From Bacteroides sp. (lineage in GTDB: Bacteria; Bacteroidota; Bacteroidia; Bacteroidales; Muribaculaceae): a stretch of 64,000 nt of DNA. The notes beneath the pieces were generated by a model. It searched no databases. It saw nothing but the letters and a program-made list of their open reading frames with translations, and had not been told where the DNA came from. The first letter of the stretch is position 1. Each line of letters begins with the position of its first letter. The stretch is from assembly GCA_014802265.1 (NCBI GenBank), contig JAAVCP010000026.1, positions 1 through 64,000 on the forward strand. Direction: 5' to 3'. This document shows positions 1 through 9,047 of this stretch, in pieces. Both the position numbers and the translations under genes were made by a program.

Positions 1-2283
1 CCATTTGAGATGGCAGTCAATGGCACCATATATGCACAGGCACGTAAGTCAGGCATGTATGATTCCGAGATTGTCTCCTACGAGGTCAACAGCAATAAGG
101 TCGGCAATCCGTCAATCAAATTTGAGGATCTTAAGGTTGTGATCACCTCTGATTCACGTGAAGGTGTGGCAACCTACTATACTCTTGACGGCAGCGAGCC
201 TACCGAGCAGAGCGAGGCATACACGGCACCCTTCTCACTGACGCACGATGCCCGTGTTATGGCACGTTCATTCATGACTGGACTTAACCCATCAGATATA
301 GCCGAGTACGTTCATACCCATGCGGACTATGTAACCGGTGCGCCGGAGATAAGTGTTGAGGATACTACCGTCACATTGACTGCGACCACTGAAGGCTCAA
401 CGCTCTATTACAGTATTGACGACCCGAATCCGGCGCAGGAATACACGGCACCATTTGAGATGCCCCATAATGGAACGGTATACGCACAAGCACGTATTGA
501 GGGTATGTTTGACTCCGAGGTGGTGAGCCAGGTAGTCAATTCTGTAAAGACTGCCACACCTTATGGTCAGTTTGATACAGAAACTAAGTTGCTCACTTTG
601 AAATGTGATACCGAGGGAGCTGTGATAAGCTATTCCTATAGTCGTAACGGCAGTTGGACAGTCTACAGTGAGCCTATACTGATAGAGGATAACCGTACTG
701 TCTATGCCAAGGCTGAGGCACCGGATTACATTGAATCAGATGTGGCAGAAATACTTGTCAGCGAGTTCAAGTGTGCCAGCGTTGTCATAAGCTATAACGG
801 CAGATACATGACTATGACTACCGAGGAGCCTGATGTTGAGATAATGTTCACTATTGACGGTAAGACTCCGAGCAAAACAGAGGGCATACCTTATAGTTTC
901 TTGGAGATTTATGAGCCTGACGGACTGTATCATGTGAAGGCAGTGGCAGTGAAAGAAGGATACATGAACTCCGATGTGGCAGAATATACTATTGAGGTAT
1001 ACGCTGACGAGACTCATGTTGAAACAGCACGTGGCGGTGTGCTCAAAGATGCTTACGGCTGGGCTGACAGCGAGATTCTTGATAATATGGAGAGTGTGAC
1101 GGTGAAAGGCTATCTTGATGCCGACGACTACGCTGTGATACGCAGTCTGAAGGGATTGCGCCATATCAATCTTTCTGACGTTGAGACAGACCTGATACCT
1201 GATAAGGCATTGGCAGGTATGCGCCTTGTTACGGCATCAATGCCAAGTAAGGTAGAGGCTTATGGCGACAGCATTTTCAGCGATAACCCGAATATCTGTG
1301 CCGTAATTTGGAACAAACGTGGAGATATTCCTGAAGACAGACTCACTGAGGGTGTGCTGAATCCCAATATGCTTCTCTATGTGCTTTCAGAGAAAGATCC
1401 GCTGCTGACTGACCATCGTTCTATGGTTCGTAGCTCAATGACGAATGTGATTGAGGATTATGGCACCCACACCACTGTGATAGCCTTTACCGACGGTTAT
1501 CCGGTCTATATTCCTTCGTGGTTCTTTGCCGGGGAAATAACCTACAGGCGTGACTTCTCTAAGACAACGGAGGTAGGCGGTTGCGCCGGCTGGGAGACTT
1601 TGACCGTGCCGTTTGACGTGCAGGAAATAACTGACTCACGTGGCATCATCGAACCCTTTGCTGTTGATAATCGTCAGGGACGACCCTTCTGGCTATATCA
1701 ACCTTCCGGATTCGGCTGGGATCCCGCATTTGCAATAACGGCAAATATGCCCTATCTGATAGCAATGCCAAATAACCCATGGTATATTGATGAATATAAC
1801 ATCTCCGGTGAGGTGACGTTTGCGGCTTATCAAGTGAGAGTAGAAAACTCCATGGAGTCCGGTTACAGTTATCGGAACGGTGCATTGATGTGGAATAACT
1901 TCTCTTACATAAATGATGACGAGGATTTATGGGTGGTTAATGATGACTGGTATGAAGGGAATGCTCCGGGAAGTGTCTTTGTTCAGGGGCAGAGAAAGGT
2001 ACGTCCGTTTGAATGTTACCTGTCTTACGATTCATCACGCCGCTATCTCCCTATCTTCGACGGCAGCGACGTGGAGGAGATCATGGAGAAGACCGGCACT
2101 AAGATCTGGTGTGAGAACCATGATGTCTGCATCTTGAGCGGAATTGGTCAGCGTATCAATATTTATGACACCGTCGGGCAGTTGGTGCGCATAGCCGATG
2201 TTAAGGCAGGAGAGATTTGCAGGGTGACTGACATTGCCCCCGGAATCTACATTGTCGGATCTGCCAAGATAATGGTGAAGTAA
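1..2283 (+). CDS. Surface protein with Fn3-associated (chitobiase C-terminal-like) repeats and T9SS-like tail, 5' end cut by window
   Basis: The frame is open from base 1, so the start lies outside the window; the ATG at base 10 is internal to a repeat (Pro-Phe-Glu-Met precedes it and recurs near residue 155). The visible part has at least four repeats of the Fn3_assoc/CHB_HEX_C type, marked by motifs such as YYTLDGSEPT and by endings like VYAQAR...DSEVVS. A unique region follows, and the last 45 residues (INIYDTVGQLV ... GIYIVGSAKIMVK) resemble a type A sorting domain of the type IX secretion system. The likely location is the cell surface or outside the cell. The ligand or substrate is not evident. 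The stop lies 7 bases before the next gene, so it is probably the first or an upstream member of the 1-6462 operon. Confidence 0.8.
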   Translation, partial: PFEMAVNGTIYAQARKSGMYDSEIVSYEVNSNKVGNPSIKFEDLKVVITSDSREGVATYYTLDGSEPTEQSEAYTAPFSLTHDARVMARSFMTGLNPSDIAEYVHTHADYVTGAPEISVEDTTVTLTATTEGSTLYYSIDDPNPAQEYTAPFEMPHNGTVYAQARIEGMFDSEVVSQVVNSVKTATPYGQFDTETKLLTLKCDTEGAVISYSYSRNGSWTVYSEPILIEDNRTVYAKAEAPDYIESDVAEILVSEFKCASVVISYNGRYMTMTTEEPDVEIMFTIDGKTPSKTEGIPYSFLEIYEPDGLYHVKAVAVKEGYMNSDVAEYTIEVYADETHVETARGGVLKDAYGWADSEILDNMESVTVKGYLDADDYAVIRSLKGLRHINLSDVETDLIPDKALAGMRLVTASMPSKVEAYGDSIFSDNPNICAVIWNKRGDIPEDRLTEGVLNPNMLLYVLSEKDPLLTDHRSMVRSSMTNVIEDYGTHTTVIAFTDGYPVYIPSWFFAGEITYRRDFSKTTEVGGCAGWETLTVPFDVQEITDSRGIIEPFAVDNRQGRPFWLYQPSGFGWDPAFAITANMPYLIAMPNNPWYIDEYNISGEVTFAAYQVRVENSMESGYSYRNGALMWNNFSYINDDEDLWVVNDDWYEGNAPGSVFVQGQRKVRPFECYLSYDSSRRYLPIFDGSDVEEIMEKTGTKIWCENHDVCILSGIGQRINIYDTVGQLVRIADVKAGEICRVTDIAPGIYIVGSAKIMVK

Positions 2284-2290
2284 AAAATTT

Positions 2291-4183
2291 ATGATAATGA
2301 AAAGTGAATTTTTGAAACTTGTGATTGTATTTGTGTCGATGCTCGCGCCGTCGCTTTTGGCGGCGCAGGGCATTGATGCTCAATTACGCATCGCGGCTGT
2401 AAAGTCAGATTCCAATTATATTTTTGGAGAGGGGTGGGGTGACACCCCCGCCGATGCTGATAAAAATGCATTGGCAAGCCTTCTAAGCAAAATCGGCACT
2501 ACCGTTGACAGCAGGTTTAATCTTACTGAGGAGGAGAAAGTGGATGACAGCGGGATTGACTCTAAACGCGATGTGAAACTGGTGATGAACACTTATTCAC
2601 AAGCAACCCTGACAAACACAGAGACCATAAATCTCAGGCAGAAGAATGGGGAGTATTATGCATTCCGCTATATGCTTCGCCTTGAGTTGGAGAAGATTTT
2701 CAACAGTCGGAAAGATCGTGTGGAGGATTATGTACGCACGGCGATGCGCTCTGAGGAGAAAGGGAGAGTAGACGATGCCTTGAGGTATCTAAACTGGGCA
2801 TACGTGCTGCTTCATTCACTTCAGAATCCCGCTGATGCCAAGATGCAGATTGAAGGTGACAAACAGCTTCTCGTAAACTGGATTCCAAATAAGATTAAAG
2901 AGATATTGGAACAAGTCAGCGTGGAGGTGGCAAATGTGACTGATGACAATCAGGTTGACGTAATGTTCTACTACAAAGGGGAACCTGCAGCGGGAGTGGC
3001 ATATACCTATTGGGACGGCAAAAATAACAGCCCTCTGAACACTGCCAAAGACGGCATGAGCCATCTCTCTTTCCCTGCTGACCAAACTGTGAATGACGTG
3101 TTGCTTGTGGTTGAGACCACCTTCAATGAATCAAGCCAGGTTGACCGTGAACTGGATATGATGATGAGTAGTTTTAAGCCCTTGAAATTTATGGAAGCCC
3201 GTAAGTCAATAGGTGTGGAAGATAAGGCGTTGAAGGCTGACAAAGGTGCCAAAAAGGATTTTCAGGCACAAGTAACAGCCGGAAAGAGTGAGGGCGTTAC
3301 GCCTCTTGATAAGAAAGAGGCTAAAGAGTATGCAGCTATTCTCACAGAGGTGTTGAAATCGGTGAAGAGCAAGAGCTATAAGCCAAACAGCGAATTTTTC
3401 ACCGAGGAGGGATTGGAGATGTTTAACCGCCTTCTCAGCTATGGCAATGCCTCTATTCTCGGCGAACCTGACCCCGGCTTCTATCCATTTGGGAAAAGGG
3501 TTGTGGCAAGAAGCGTCCCGATGAACTTTTCTTTCAAAAACAACCGCCGGAATTTTGTGGAAGATGTCACCTTTACGTTTTCTCCCGATAAGAAGATTGA
3601 GAGCGTGGCATTCGGACTCGGCGGGGCAGCGCGGGAAGATGTGTTCAGTCAGGGTGTCGGTGCATGGAGCGATTCTGTGAAGATGGTGATTGTCACTTTC
3701 CTTGAGAACTATAAGACAGCCTTTGCCCTTAAGCGACTCGATTATATCCGAAGTATTTTTGATGACAACGCTTATATTATCGTGGGGCATAAGCTGCAAC
3801 AGATGGAGCGCAGAAGTAATGACGGCGGTGGCTTCAGCATGGTGCCGAAATATGAGTTTGTGCGTAAGAGCAAAGAGGAATACATGACTCAGCTTGAAAA
3901 ATGTTTCAAGAGCAATGAGTTTGTCAATATCAACTTTGCCGACAATGATGTGCAGAAATCGGCATTCGGTGGCGACACATTCGGCATTCAAATCAGACAG
4001 GACTATTATTCTGAGCATTATGGCGACCAGGGGTATCTTTTCCTGTTTGTAGACCTGAATGATGCCGACAAGCCGGTGATAAAGATAAGGACTTGGCAAC
4101 CGGAGCGTGATCCGGAGCTTACCCCAAATGTGGCTAAGAATAGTCGTGATTTCGGAATCTACAGTAATTCCACTTTCCGATAA
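2291..4183 (+). CDS. Exported LPP20-like protein of unknown function
   Basis: 630 residues with a clear signal peptide (hydrophobic core VIVFVSMLAPSLLAAQG); an ATG two codons downstream (2297) is an equally possible start. Residues ~25-120 resemble the LPP20 lipoprotein-like fold (GEGWGDTPADADKNALASL), although no lipobox Cys is present. The middle part looks like an Ig-type beta domain. The C-terminal third appears to hold NTF2-like segments (VIVTFLENYKTAFALKRLDY, then GDTFGIQIRQDYYSEHYGDQ). It starts 7 bases after the repeat protein and precedes another LPP20-like gene, so joint expression is likely. The function is unknown. A short out-of-place copy of its C-terminal motif is found at 6538-6642. 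Confidence 0.75.
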   Translation: MIMKSEFLKLVIVFVSMLAPSLLAAQGIDAQLRIAAVKSDSNYIFGEGWGDTPADADKNALASLLSKIGTTVDSRFNLTEEEKVDDSGIDSKRDVKLVMNTYSQATLTNTETINLRQKNGEYYAFRYMLRLELEKIFNSRKDRVEDYVRTAMRSEEKGRVDDALRYLNWAYVLLHSLQNPADAKMQIEGDKQLLVNWIPNKIKEILEQVSVEVANVTDDNQVDVMFYYKGEPAAGVAYTYWDGKNNSPLNTAKDGMSHLSFPADQTVNDVLLVVETTFNESSQVDRELDMMMSSFKPLKFMEARKSIGVEDKALKADKGAKKDFQAQVTAGKSEGVTPLDKKEAKEYAAILTEVLKSVKSKSYKPNSEFFTEEGLEMFNRLLSYGNASILGEPDPGFYPFGKRVVARSVPMNFSFKNNRRNFVEDVTFTFSPDKKIESVAFGLGGAAREDVFSQGVGAWSDSVKMVIVTFLENYKTAFALKRLDYIRSIFDDNAYIIVGHKLQQMERRSNDGGGFSMVPKYEFVRKSKEEYMTQLEKCFKSNEFVNINFADNDVQKSAFGGDTFGIQIRQDYYSEHYGDQGYLFLFVDLNDADKPVIKIRTWQPERDPELTPNVAKNSRDFGIYSNSTFR

Positions 4184-4224
4184 AAACTCTGACAGCAGTT
4201 ATTAACAAATAAATTAATTAAAAG

Positions 4225-4869
4225 ATGAAAAAGATTTTTAGTATTCTGATGGCGTTATGCCTCATGGTGCCTGCAATGTATGCAGATCATCCTCAGTCTT
4301 CAATCAACAAGCAGCTTCTTAAGGCACAGCAAAAAGAGGCTAAGGCAAAGATGAAGGAGTATAAGAAAGGGGGATATGAGATGATGGGGAGCCGTAGCAT
4401 GGAAGTGGCTCTCATGAAGCATTACACACGCCTTGAGGAACTCGGCAACGACGGTATCGTGTTTGACGGCATTGCCAGCCGCACAAAATCAAAGAGTCTC
4501 GGTGAACAGATGGCTCTCAATGATGCGACATTGAAATATGCGCAGAAAGCGGGTAGTACGGTGAAAGGACGTGTTTTAGCTGACATGCGTACTGAGGGAG
4601 TTACCGGTGACGATGAATTTGAAAAGTTTTATGCAGCATACGAGAGACTGGTGGAGCAGAAAGTGAAAGATGCCCTTGTCCCGAGCTATTCAGTAGTCAA
4701 GACAAATTCCGACGGTACATTTGAGATACAGTCATTCTTTATCGTTGACGAGAGCATCGCAAAGAAAATGCGTCAGGCAGCTCTGGAGAATGCTTTGAAG
4801 GATAGCGAACTTATGGGTAAATATGCCGACCAGGTGCGTGGTTATGTCAATGCCAGAGTGGAGGAATGA
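4225..4869 (+). CDS. Exported LPP20-like small protein
   Basis: 214 residues beginning with a signal peptide (MKKIFSILMALCLMVPAMYA). The mature part is rich in Lys and Glu. It contains a segment (LGEQMALNDATLKYAQKAG) like the helix of LPP20-type domains, as in the gene just upstream, then an amphipathic C-terminal region. It lies 41 bases after the 630-residue protein and 27 bases before the transglutaminase-like protein, all on one strand. No enzymatic motif is visible. A periplasmic or outer-membrane-associated accessory role for the module is an inference from context only. Confidence 0.7.
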   Translation: MKKIFSILMALCLMVPAMYADHPQSSINKQLLKAQQKEAKAKMKEYKKGGYEMMGSRSMEVALMKHYTRLEELGNDGIVFDGIASRTKSKSLGEQMALNDATLKYAQKAGSTVKGRVLADMRTEGVTGDDEFEKFYAAYERLVEQKVKDALVPSYSVVKTNSDGTFEIQSFFIVDESIAKKMRQAALENALKDSELMGKYADQVRGYVNARVEE

Positions 4870-4896
4870 TAATAGTGATTAACATAATTATGTAAT

Positions 4897-6462
4897 ATGT
4901 TTGTTATCAAGTCTAAACGATTATTAGCAGGGGTCATGGCAATAGCTGCCGTGACCTCTTGTTATGCCGATATCCCTGAGAGTTTCAATAAGTTCCGCCA
5001 AGAAATATTTGATAACTTCAATGGGTTTCGGGAGAGGATTCTGGAGCATTATGCCGATTTCCTTGCCGGGGAGTGGCATGAATATGAATCACTTGAGGCA
5101 ACCCGGAAATATAGCTCGCCTAAACCTGAGGAGATGCCCGCCATGATTTTGACCTCAGAGGAAGCCGAGGGGCAAAATAAGGAGATATTTGCGTTTGGAG
5201 TTACCGATACTCCGGAAGGGAAACGTCTTGAGATTAAGGACCCGGAGGCGTTTAAGTGGATAAGAAGTGCCGTAGATCTGTATAAGTCTCGCTATCCTGA
5301 CAGCTTAACCGAAGAGGGAGGAGGCGTGGCTGATATTGTTTCTCCTGAGGGTATTGTAAACAAGTATGACGGCGAGATATTCTATTTTTACGGCATGAAG
5401 TTTGCTCTCCCGAGGTTTGATTTTACGCTGCGCCCGGAGGTGAAAAACACTCTTGACTTCTCTTATCAGTGGATAGACCTGGAGAAAGACAGTGTGGCTG
5501 ACTTGGTTAACCCGTCTTTGCTTCAGTTGCAGAAGACCTCTGGAATAAGTGACTACCTGGTCTATGAGATGGTAATGGCTTGGCTTGACAGCAAGTTCCC
5601 CGAGGTCAATGATGCCTCTAAAATGTCAGGCGCACATTATCTTCTTGCCAATATGGGCTTTGGAGTGCGTATAGGCATAGATGGCGATAGCAATCCATAT
5701 ATGCTTATTCCCTTTGATGAGCCTGTATATGGGAGATCAAGGGTACAACTGTCGGGTGCTAAAGACTATTATGTTTTCTCTACTCCCGGTAAAGAGCAAA
5801 TACACAGTCTCAGTTTCAGTTCACCTGTTCTTCCGGACGATGCAAACATTGGGAAACCTATGAATCTGCGCATGTCAGGGCTTAATCTCCCGATGAAGCC
5901 CTATCACTATGAGTATGAGCACGGTGGACTTAGGCTGGAGGGTGAACTGAATGAGAACGTCATGCCGATGCTCTACCGCTATCCTCAGATGGACACCGGA
6001 GGATTCGGTGCCTGTGTAATTTCCCCGGAGGTGAGGGAAGACGTGGTGAGGCAGGTTAAGGAGCAGCTTGCCGACATGAAGCCCATTAAGGCAGTCAATA
6101 AGCTGTTGACAATGGTGCAGTTTGCTTTCCCATACGCCACTGATGATAATTTCCACGGCTTTGAGAAACCATATTTCTTTGAGGAGAGTCTTTATTATCC
6201 TAAGAATGACTGTGAAGACCGTGCCGTATTTTATAGTTATTTGCTTTGGCATGCACTCGGGCTGGAGACTGACCTCATTGCTTATCCCAATCATGAGGCT
6301 ACTGCCGTGGTGGTTGACGATGTATGGAACGGCACCTATTACATTGACAGAGAGCAAAAATATTATATTTCCGACCCCACCTATCAAGGGGCACCGACAG
6401 GTCAATGTATGTTGCGCTATATGGATGTCAATCCGATAATTGATCTCCGCTACACAAAATAA
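4897..6462 (+). CDS. Exported transglutaminase-like (papain-fold) protein
   Basis: 521 residues with an N-terminal signal sequence (LLAGVMAIAAVTSCYA). The Cys-Tyr pair at its end could alternatively act as a lipobox. The C-terminal ~150 residues carry the transglutaminase-like triad in order: Cys in NDCEDRAVF, His in YPNHEATAVV and Asp in YYISDPTYQGAP. The spacing matches the transglutaminase core superfamily, which acts as a protease, amidase or crosslinking enzyme. The N-terminal ~330 residues are not recognised. As the last gene of the surface module it could process or crosslink the surface repeat protein encoded first, but this is inference. Confidence 0.75.
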   Translation: MFVIKSKRLLAGVMAIAAVTSCYADIPESFNKFRQEIFDNFNGFRERILEHYADFLAGEWHEYESLEATRKYSSPKPEEMPAMILTSEEAEGQNKEIFAFGVTDTPEGKRLEIKDPEAFKWIRSAVDLYKSRYPDSLTEEGGGVADIVSPEGIVNKYDGEIFYFYGMKFALPRFDFTLRPEVKNTLDFSYQWIDLEKDSVADLVNPSLLQLQKTSGISDYLVYEMVMAWLDSKFPEVNDASKMSGAHYLLANMGFGVRIGIDGDSNPYMLIPFDEPVYGRSRVQLSGAKDYYVFSTPGKEQIHSLSFSSPVLPDDANIGKPMNLRMSGLNLPMKPYHYEYEHGGLRLEGELNENVMPMLYRYPQMDTGGFGACVISPEVREDVVRQVKEQLADMKPIKAVNKLLTMVQFAFPYATDDNFHGFEKPYFFEESLYYPKNDCEDRAVFYSYLLWHALGLETDLIAYPNHEATAVVVDDVWNGTYYIDREQKYYISDPTYQGAPTGQCMLRYMDVNPIIDLRYTK

Positions 6463-6537
6463 GCAGTTGCAATATTAAAACCGCTGTGATATTTCATAAT
6501 CATAAAATTAATAACATGAATAGATTTCACTCACTAA

Positions 6538-6642
6538 TATTATGATGTAGGCGCGGTAGACGTAGGGGAGGACACTTTCGACATTCAGCTTAGGCAGGAA
6601 TATTTCTCTTTATCATACTTCTCCAACGGCTATTTCAGCTGA
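6538..6642 (+). pseudogene. Decayed fragment of a paralogue of the 630-residue LPP20-like protein
   Basis: Between the last operon gene and the palindrome, an open frame of 34 codons reads ...DTFDIQLRQEYFSLSY..NGYFS and stops at 6640-6642. It matches the C-terminal motif GDTFGIQIRQDYYSEHYGDQ GY of the protein at 2291-4183, with the same spacing. No start codon or upstream domain is present (a stop lies at 6535). It is therefore best read as the remnant of a duplicated gene. Confidence 0.6.
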
Positions 6643-6644
6643 AG

Positions 6645-6704
6645 ATAATAACAAATAAACAGGAGGTGTGAAAATTTTCACACCTCCTGTTTATTTGTTA
6701 TTAT
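6645..6704. terminator. 60-base perfect palindrome, bidirectional terminator
   Basis: Two 30-base arms pair perfectly with no unpaired loop base, centred between 6674 and 6675 (AAAA|TTTT). It lies exactly against the stop codon of the minus-strand DUF4301 gene (6705) and downstream of the plus-strand operon, so it can stop transcription from both sides. The outer arms are AT-rich and supply T-tracts in either direction. Confidence 0.8.
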
Positions 6705-8225
6705 TTACTGGTGAGCGGGACGGAGAAGGTCGTTGACGGTCTTCACCGGATTGAAGGTGCTGACGGGCACTTCAACAAGAACTGTGTTCCAGTCACTCAT
6801 TGCGCCGTTCCAAAGCCCGGGAAGTTCGAGAGCTTTGATTTCAACACCCTCACGGCTCTTCTGAGAGATGAAGCCTGTGGCTTTGTCAACGTAGTCGGGC
6901 AGGTTAAACTTATTGCCTTTCCAGTCTTTGGTGCTGACTACAAGGTCAACCGGATTGAAGTGGGTAGATTCCTTCAGCATCTTCTGTGCCTCCTTATTGT
7001 CAGGATCAATCTGGGTTGACTCAAGAATCTGTGGGCTTACGGTGCCGTCGGGATTATAGGCAAGGAACGGACCGCCGCCGGGTTCGCCCTCATTCTTCAC
7101 CATGCCACACACGCGGAACGGACGGTTGAGCTTGCTGAAAATGTAGTCGGCTTTCTGCTTGGTGTCCATCTCTGCGGTGTTGTCGTGGGTGATGCAAAGC
7201 ACTTTGTGGAGGAAATCGAGCATTTCATTGAGCTGTTCATCAGTGGGAACACCCTTTGAAAGGATCTTGCAGTAGCTGTCGGCTTTCTGCTTAACGCCCA
7301 CGAGAATACCACCTATGATTTTCTTATATTTGATTGTATCCTCACGCAGAGAGTCGGGTACCACATTGTCGATATTCTTAATGAAGATAACATCGGCATT
7401 AAGGTCGTTGAGGTTCTCAATGAGTGCACCATGACCACCAGGACGGAAGAAGAGACCGCCTTTCTCACGATACGGAGTACCGTCGAGGTTGGCAGCCACA
7501 GTGTCGGTAGAGGGCTTCTGCACGCTTGTAGAGAGGTCAAACTCTACACCATATTCGTGCTCGAGATGACCCTTGGCTTCCTCAAACTTCATAGCCACGA
7601 GAGGAAGATGATCTTCACTGACAGTGAAATGCACCCTTACCTTACCATCTTTACCGGCTGCATACTGTGCGCCTTCTGCAAGATGCTCCTCAAGGGCTGT
7701 GCGTGATGTGCCGGGAACCCTGTGGAAAGAAAGGAGTGCCTTCGGAAGCTGACCGTAGTTGAGTCCTTCCTGATCGATAAGAGCCTTAACCACATCTTTA
7801 TATCTTTTCTCCTTAATGAGAGAATTGACGCTGAGCCCGTAGAGGGAAAGGCAGAGGAAGTTAAGCTGAGAGAAGAAAGCGAAGTTTTCAATCTCCTCAA
7901 AGAATTTCTTCATGAAATCGTCTTTCGGTTTATCATGCTTACCGTTGACGAAAGCAAAAAGATTTTTAAACATACGAGAGGCTGCGCCGCTGGCGGGAAC
8001 CATCTTCAGCACCTTGCCACCTTTTGAGAGATATTCATCCCAGATTGACTGAGCCTTCTCTTCCATTTCGGGAGAGAGAACTGAAATGCCGTTGCCGGGA
8101 GTAGCCGGTCTCTCAATTTTTAGGAATGGGAAACCGTCGGCAAGCATGCGCAGCTCCTCGGCGAGTTTTTCTTCAGAGATTCCTTTTGTCTTCAGAATCT
8201 CAAGGTCGATTGCATTTAATTCCAT
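6705..8225 (-). CDS. DUF4301 family protein
   Basis: 506 residues, matching the usual length of DUF4301 proteins of Bacteroidetes. The recognisable part is near residues 75-90 (KMVPASGAASRMFKNL), a glycine/serine-rich loop suggestive of a nucleotide-binding fold. Further conserved stretches include FFRPGGHGALIENLNDLNAD and GEPGGGPFL. There is no signal peptide, so the protein should be cytoplasmic. The biochemical role is not established; similarity to nucleotidyltransferase-type loops is only suggestive. It lies 84 bases after the lipoprotein gene, on the same strand as relA, and may be the last gene of that transcript, ending at the 60-base palindrome. Confidence 0.85.
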   Translation of the reverse strand: MELNAIDLEILKTKGISEEKLAEELRMLADGFPFLKIERPATPGNGISVLSPEMEEKAQSIWDEYLSKGGKVLKMVPASGAASRMFKNLFAFVNGKHDKPKDDFMKKFFEEIENFAFFSQLNFLCLSLYGLSVNSLIKEKRYKDVVKALIDQEGLNYGQLPKALLSFHRVPGTSRTALEEHLAEGAQYAAGKDGKVRVHFTVSEDHLPLVAMKFEEAKGHLEHEYGVEFDLSTSVQKPSTDTVAANLDGTPYREKGGLFFRPGGHGALIENLNDLNADVIFIKNIDNVVPDSLREDTIKYKKIIGGILVGVKQKADSYCKILSKGVPTDEQLNEMLDFLHKVLCITHDNTAEMDTKQKADYIFSKLNRPFRVCGMVKNEGEPGGGPFLAYNPDGTVSPQILESTQIDPDNKEAQKMLKESTHFNPVDLVVSTKDWKGNKFNLPDYVDKATGFISQKSREGVEIKALELPGLWNGAMSDWNTVLVEVPVSTFNPVKTVNDLLRPAHQ

Positions 8226-8309
8226 AATTATCTATATATATTTGGGTTAATGGTTACTGATTGATTATTGATGATAAGTGATTAATGATTAATTCAGATA
8301 TCAATATCA

Positions 8310-9047
8310 TTAATTCTGAGTCTTAGCCACTGAGTCGAGCGATTCAAGCATTTTCCGGCAGGTATCAATCTTTTTTGCGAGCATCGGAAGTTTGCGTTCA
8401 AGTTGGTGGGTGGTCTTCTGCGCTGCATAAAGCTTATAGGTGGCAGCAATCATCTCTTTCTCATCAGAGGGGAGTTTAAAAGAGGAGGTTTTACTGCCAT
8501 TATTCATATAAGCCACTGTCAGATTGTGGGACATATTGTCGGCAATATACATTCCTACCGAGTCGGCAACCGCACCATAGAAGCAGACTGTGTTGAGACT
8601 TCCGGCACGATAATTGAGAGCCTGATCATGGGGCACAACCTTTGTGGCTGCACTGCCACTTCCGCCGCTCACGGCTATCTGATTGAAGTTACCTCCGGAA
8701 AGCACTGCAATGAGTTCGAACCGCTCATCATCTGTAATACGCGCAACTACGCCGGTTTGTTGAAGAGGGTAGCGGTTTTTCCAACCCTGATAGATATAAT
8801 ATCCCTCCACATGACGTGGATTTGCCACATGTTCAAACTTTGAAATCATGTCGCCTACTTCAGTCTGTGAGACATGCAGTGCTGCTGAGGTTTCCTCAAC
8901 CTCAGCACGATATTTGGCAATGGAATCATTCAGGCTATGGAGCCACGTTTCCCTCTCTTCCTCAGCTTTGGGCTTCTTTACACTGCACGAAGCTGACGAA
9001 AGCAGCAATAAGGCGGCGAGGGGCAGAAATATATGCCGGATTTTCAT
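8310..9047 (-). CDS. Putative lipoprotein of unknown function
   Basis: 245 residues with a lipoprotein signal peptide ending in a lipobox (LLLLSSASC, Cys at residue 22). The mature protein begins with a coiled-coil-like stretch, continues with a beta-rich core and ends in another helical segment (YAAQKTTHQLERKLPML). No catalytic motif is recognised. Its start overlaps the relA stop by four bases (ATGA type), so translation is probably coupled to relA. The functional link to the stringent response is unknown. Confidence 0.75.
   Translation of the reverse strand: MKIRHIFLPLAALLLLSSASCSVKKPKAEEERETWLHSLNDSIAKYRAEVEETSAALHVSQTEVGDMISKFEHVANPRHVEGYYIYQGWKNRYPLQQTGVVARITDDERFELIAVLSGGNFNQIAVSGGSGSAATKVVPHDQALNYRAGSLNTVCFYGAVADSVGMYIADNMSHNLTVAYMNNGSKTSSFKLPSDEKEMIAATYKLYAAQKTTHQLERKLPMLAKKIDTCRKMLESLDSVAKTQN

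Noticed and set aside
1-2283. Near-identical DNA repeats considered as a mobile or CRISPR-like array
   Set aside because: They are in-frame protein repeats of an Fn3-associated type with codon-level divergence.
3206-4099. 297-codon ORF on the minus strand
   Set aside because: It lies fully antisense to the well supported 630-residue exported protein and has no recognisable domain or promoter.
5875-6405. 176-codon minus-strand ORF
   Set aside because: Antisense shadow of the transglutaminase-like gene, over its conserved catalytic motifs.
6705-8225. DUF4301 considered as a true sugar nucleotidyltransferase
   Set aside because: Only the glycine/serine loop is suggestive; no full nucleotidyltransferase motif set could be seen, so no function was assigned.
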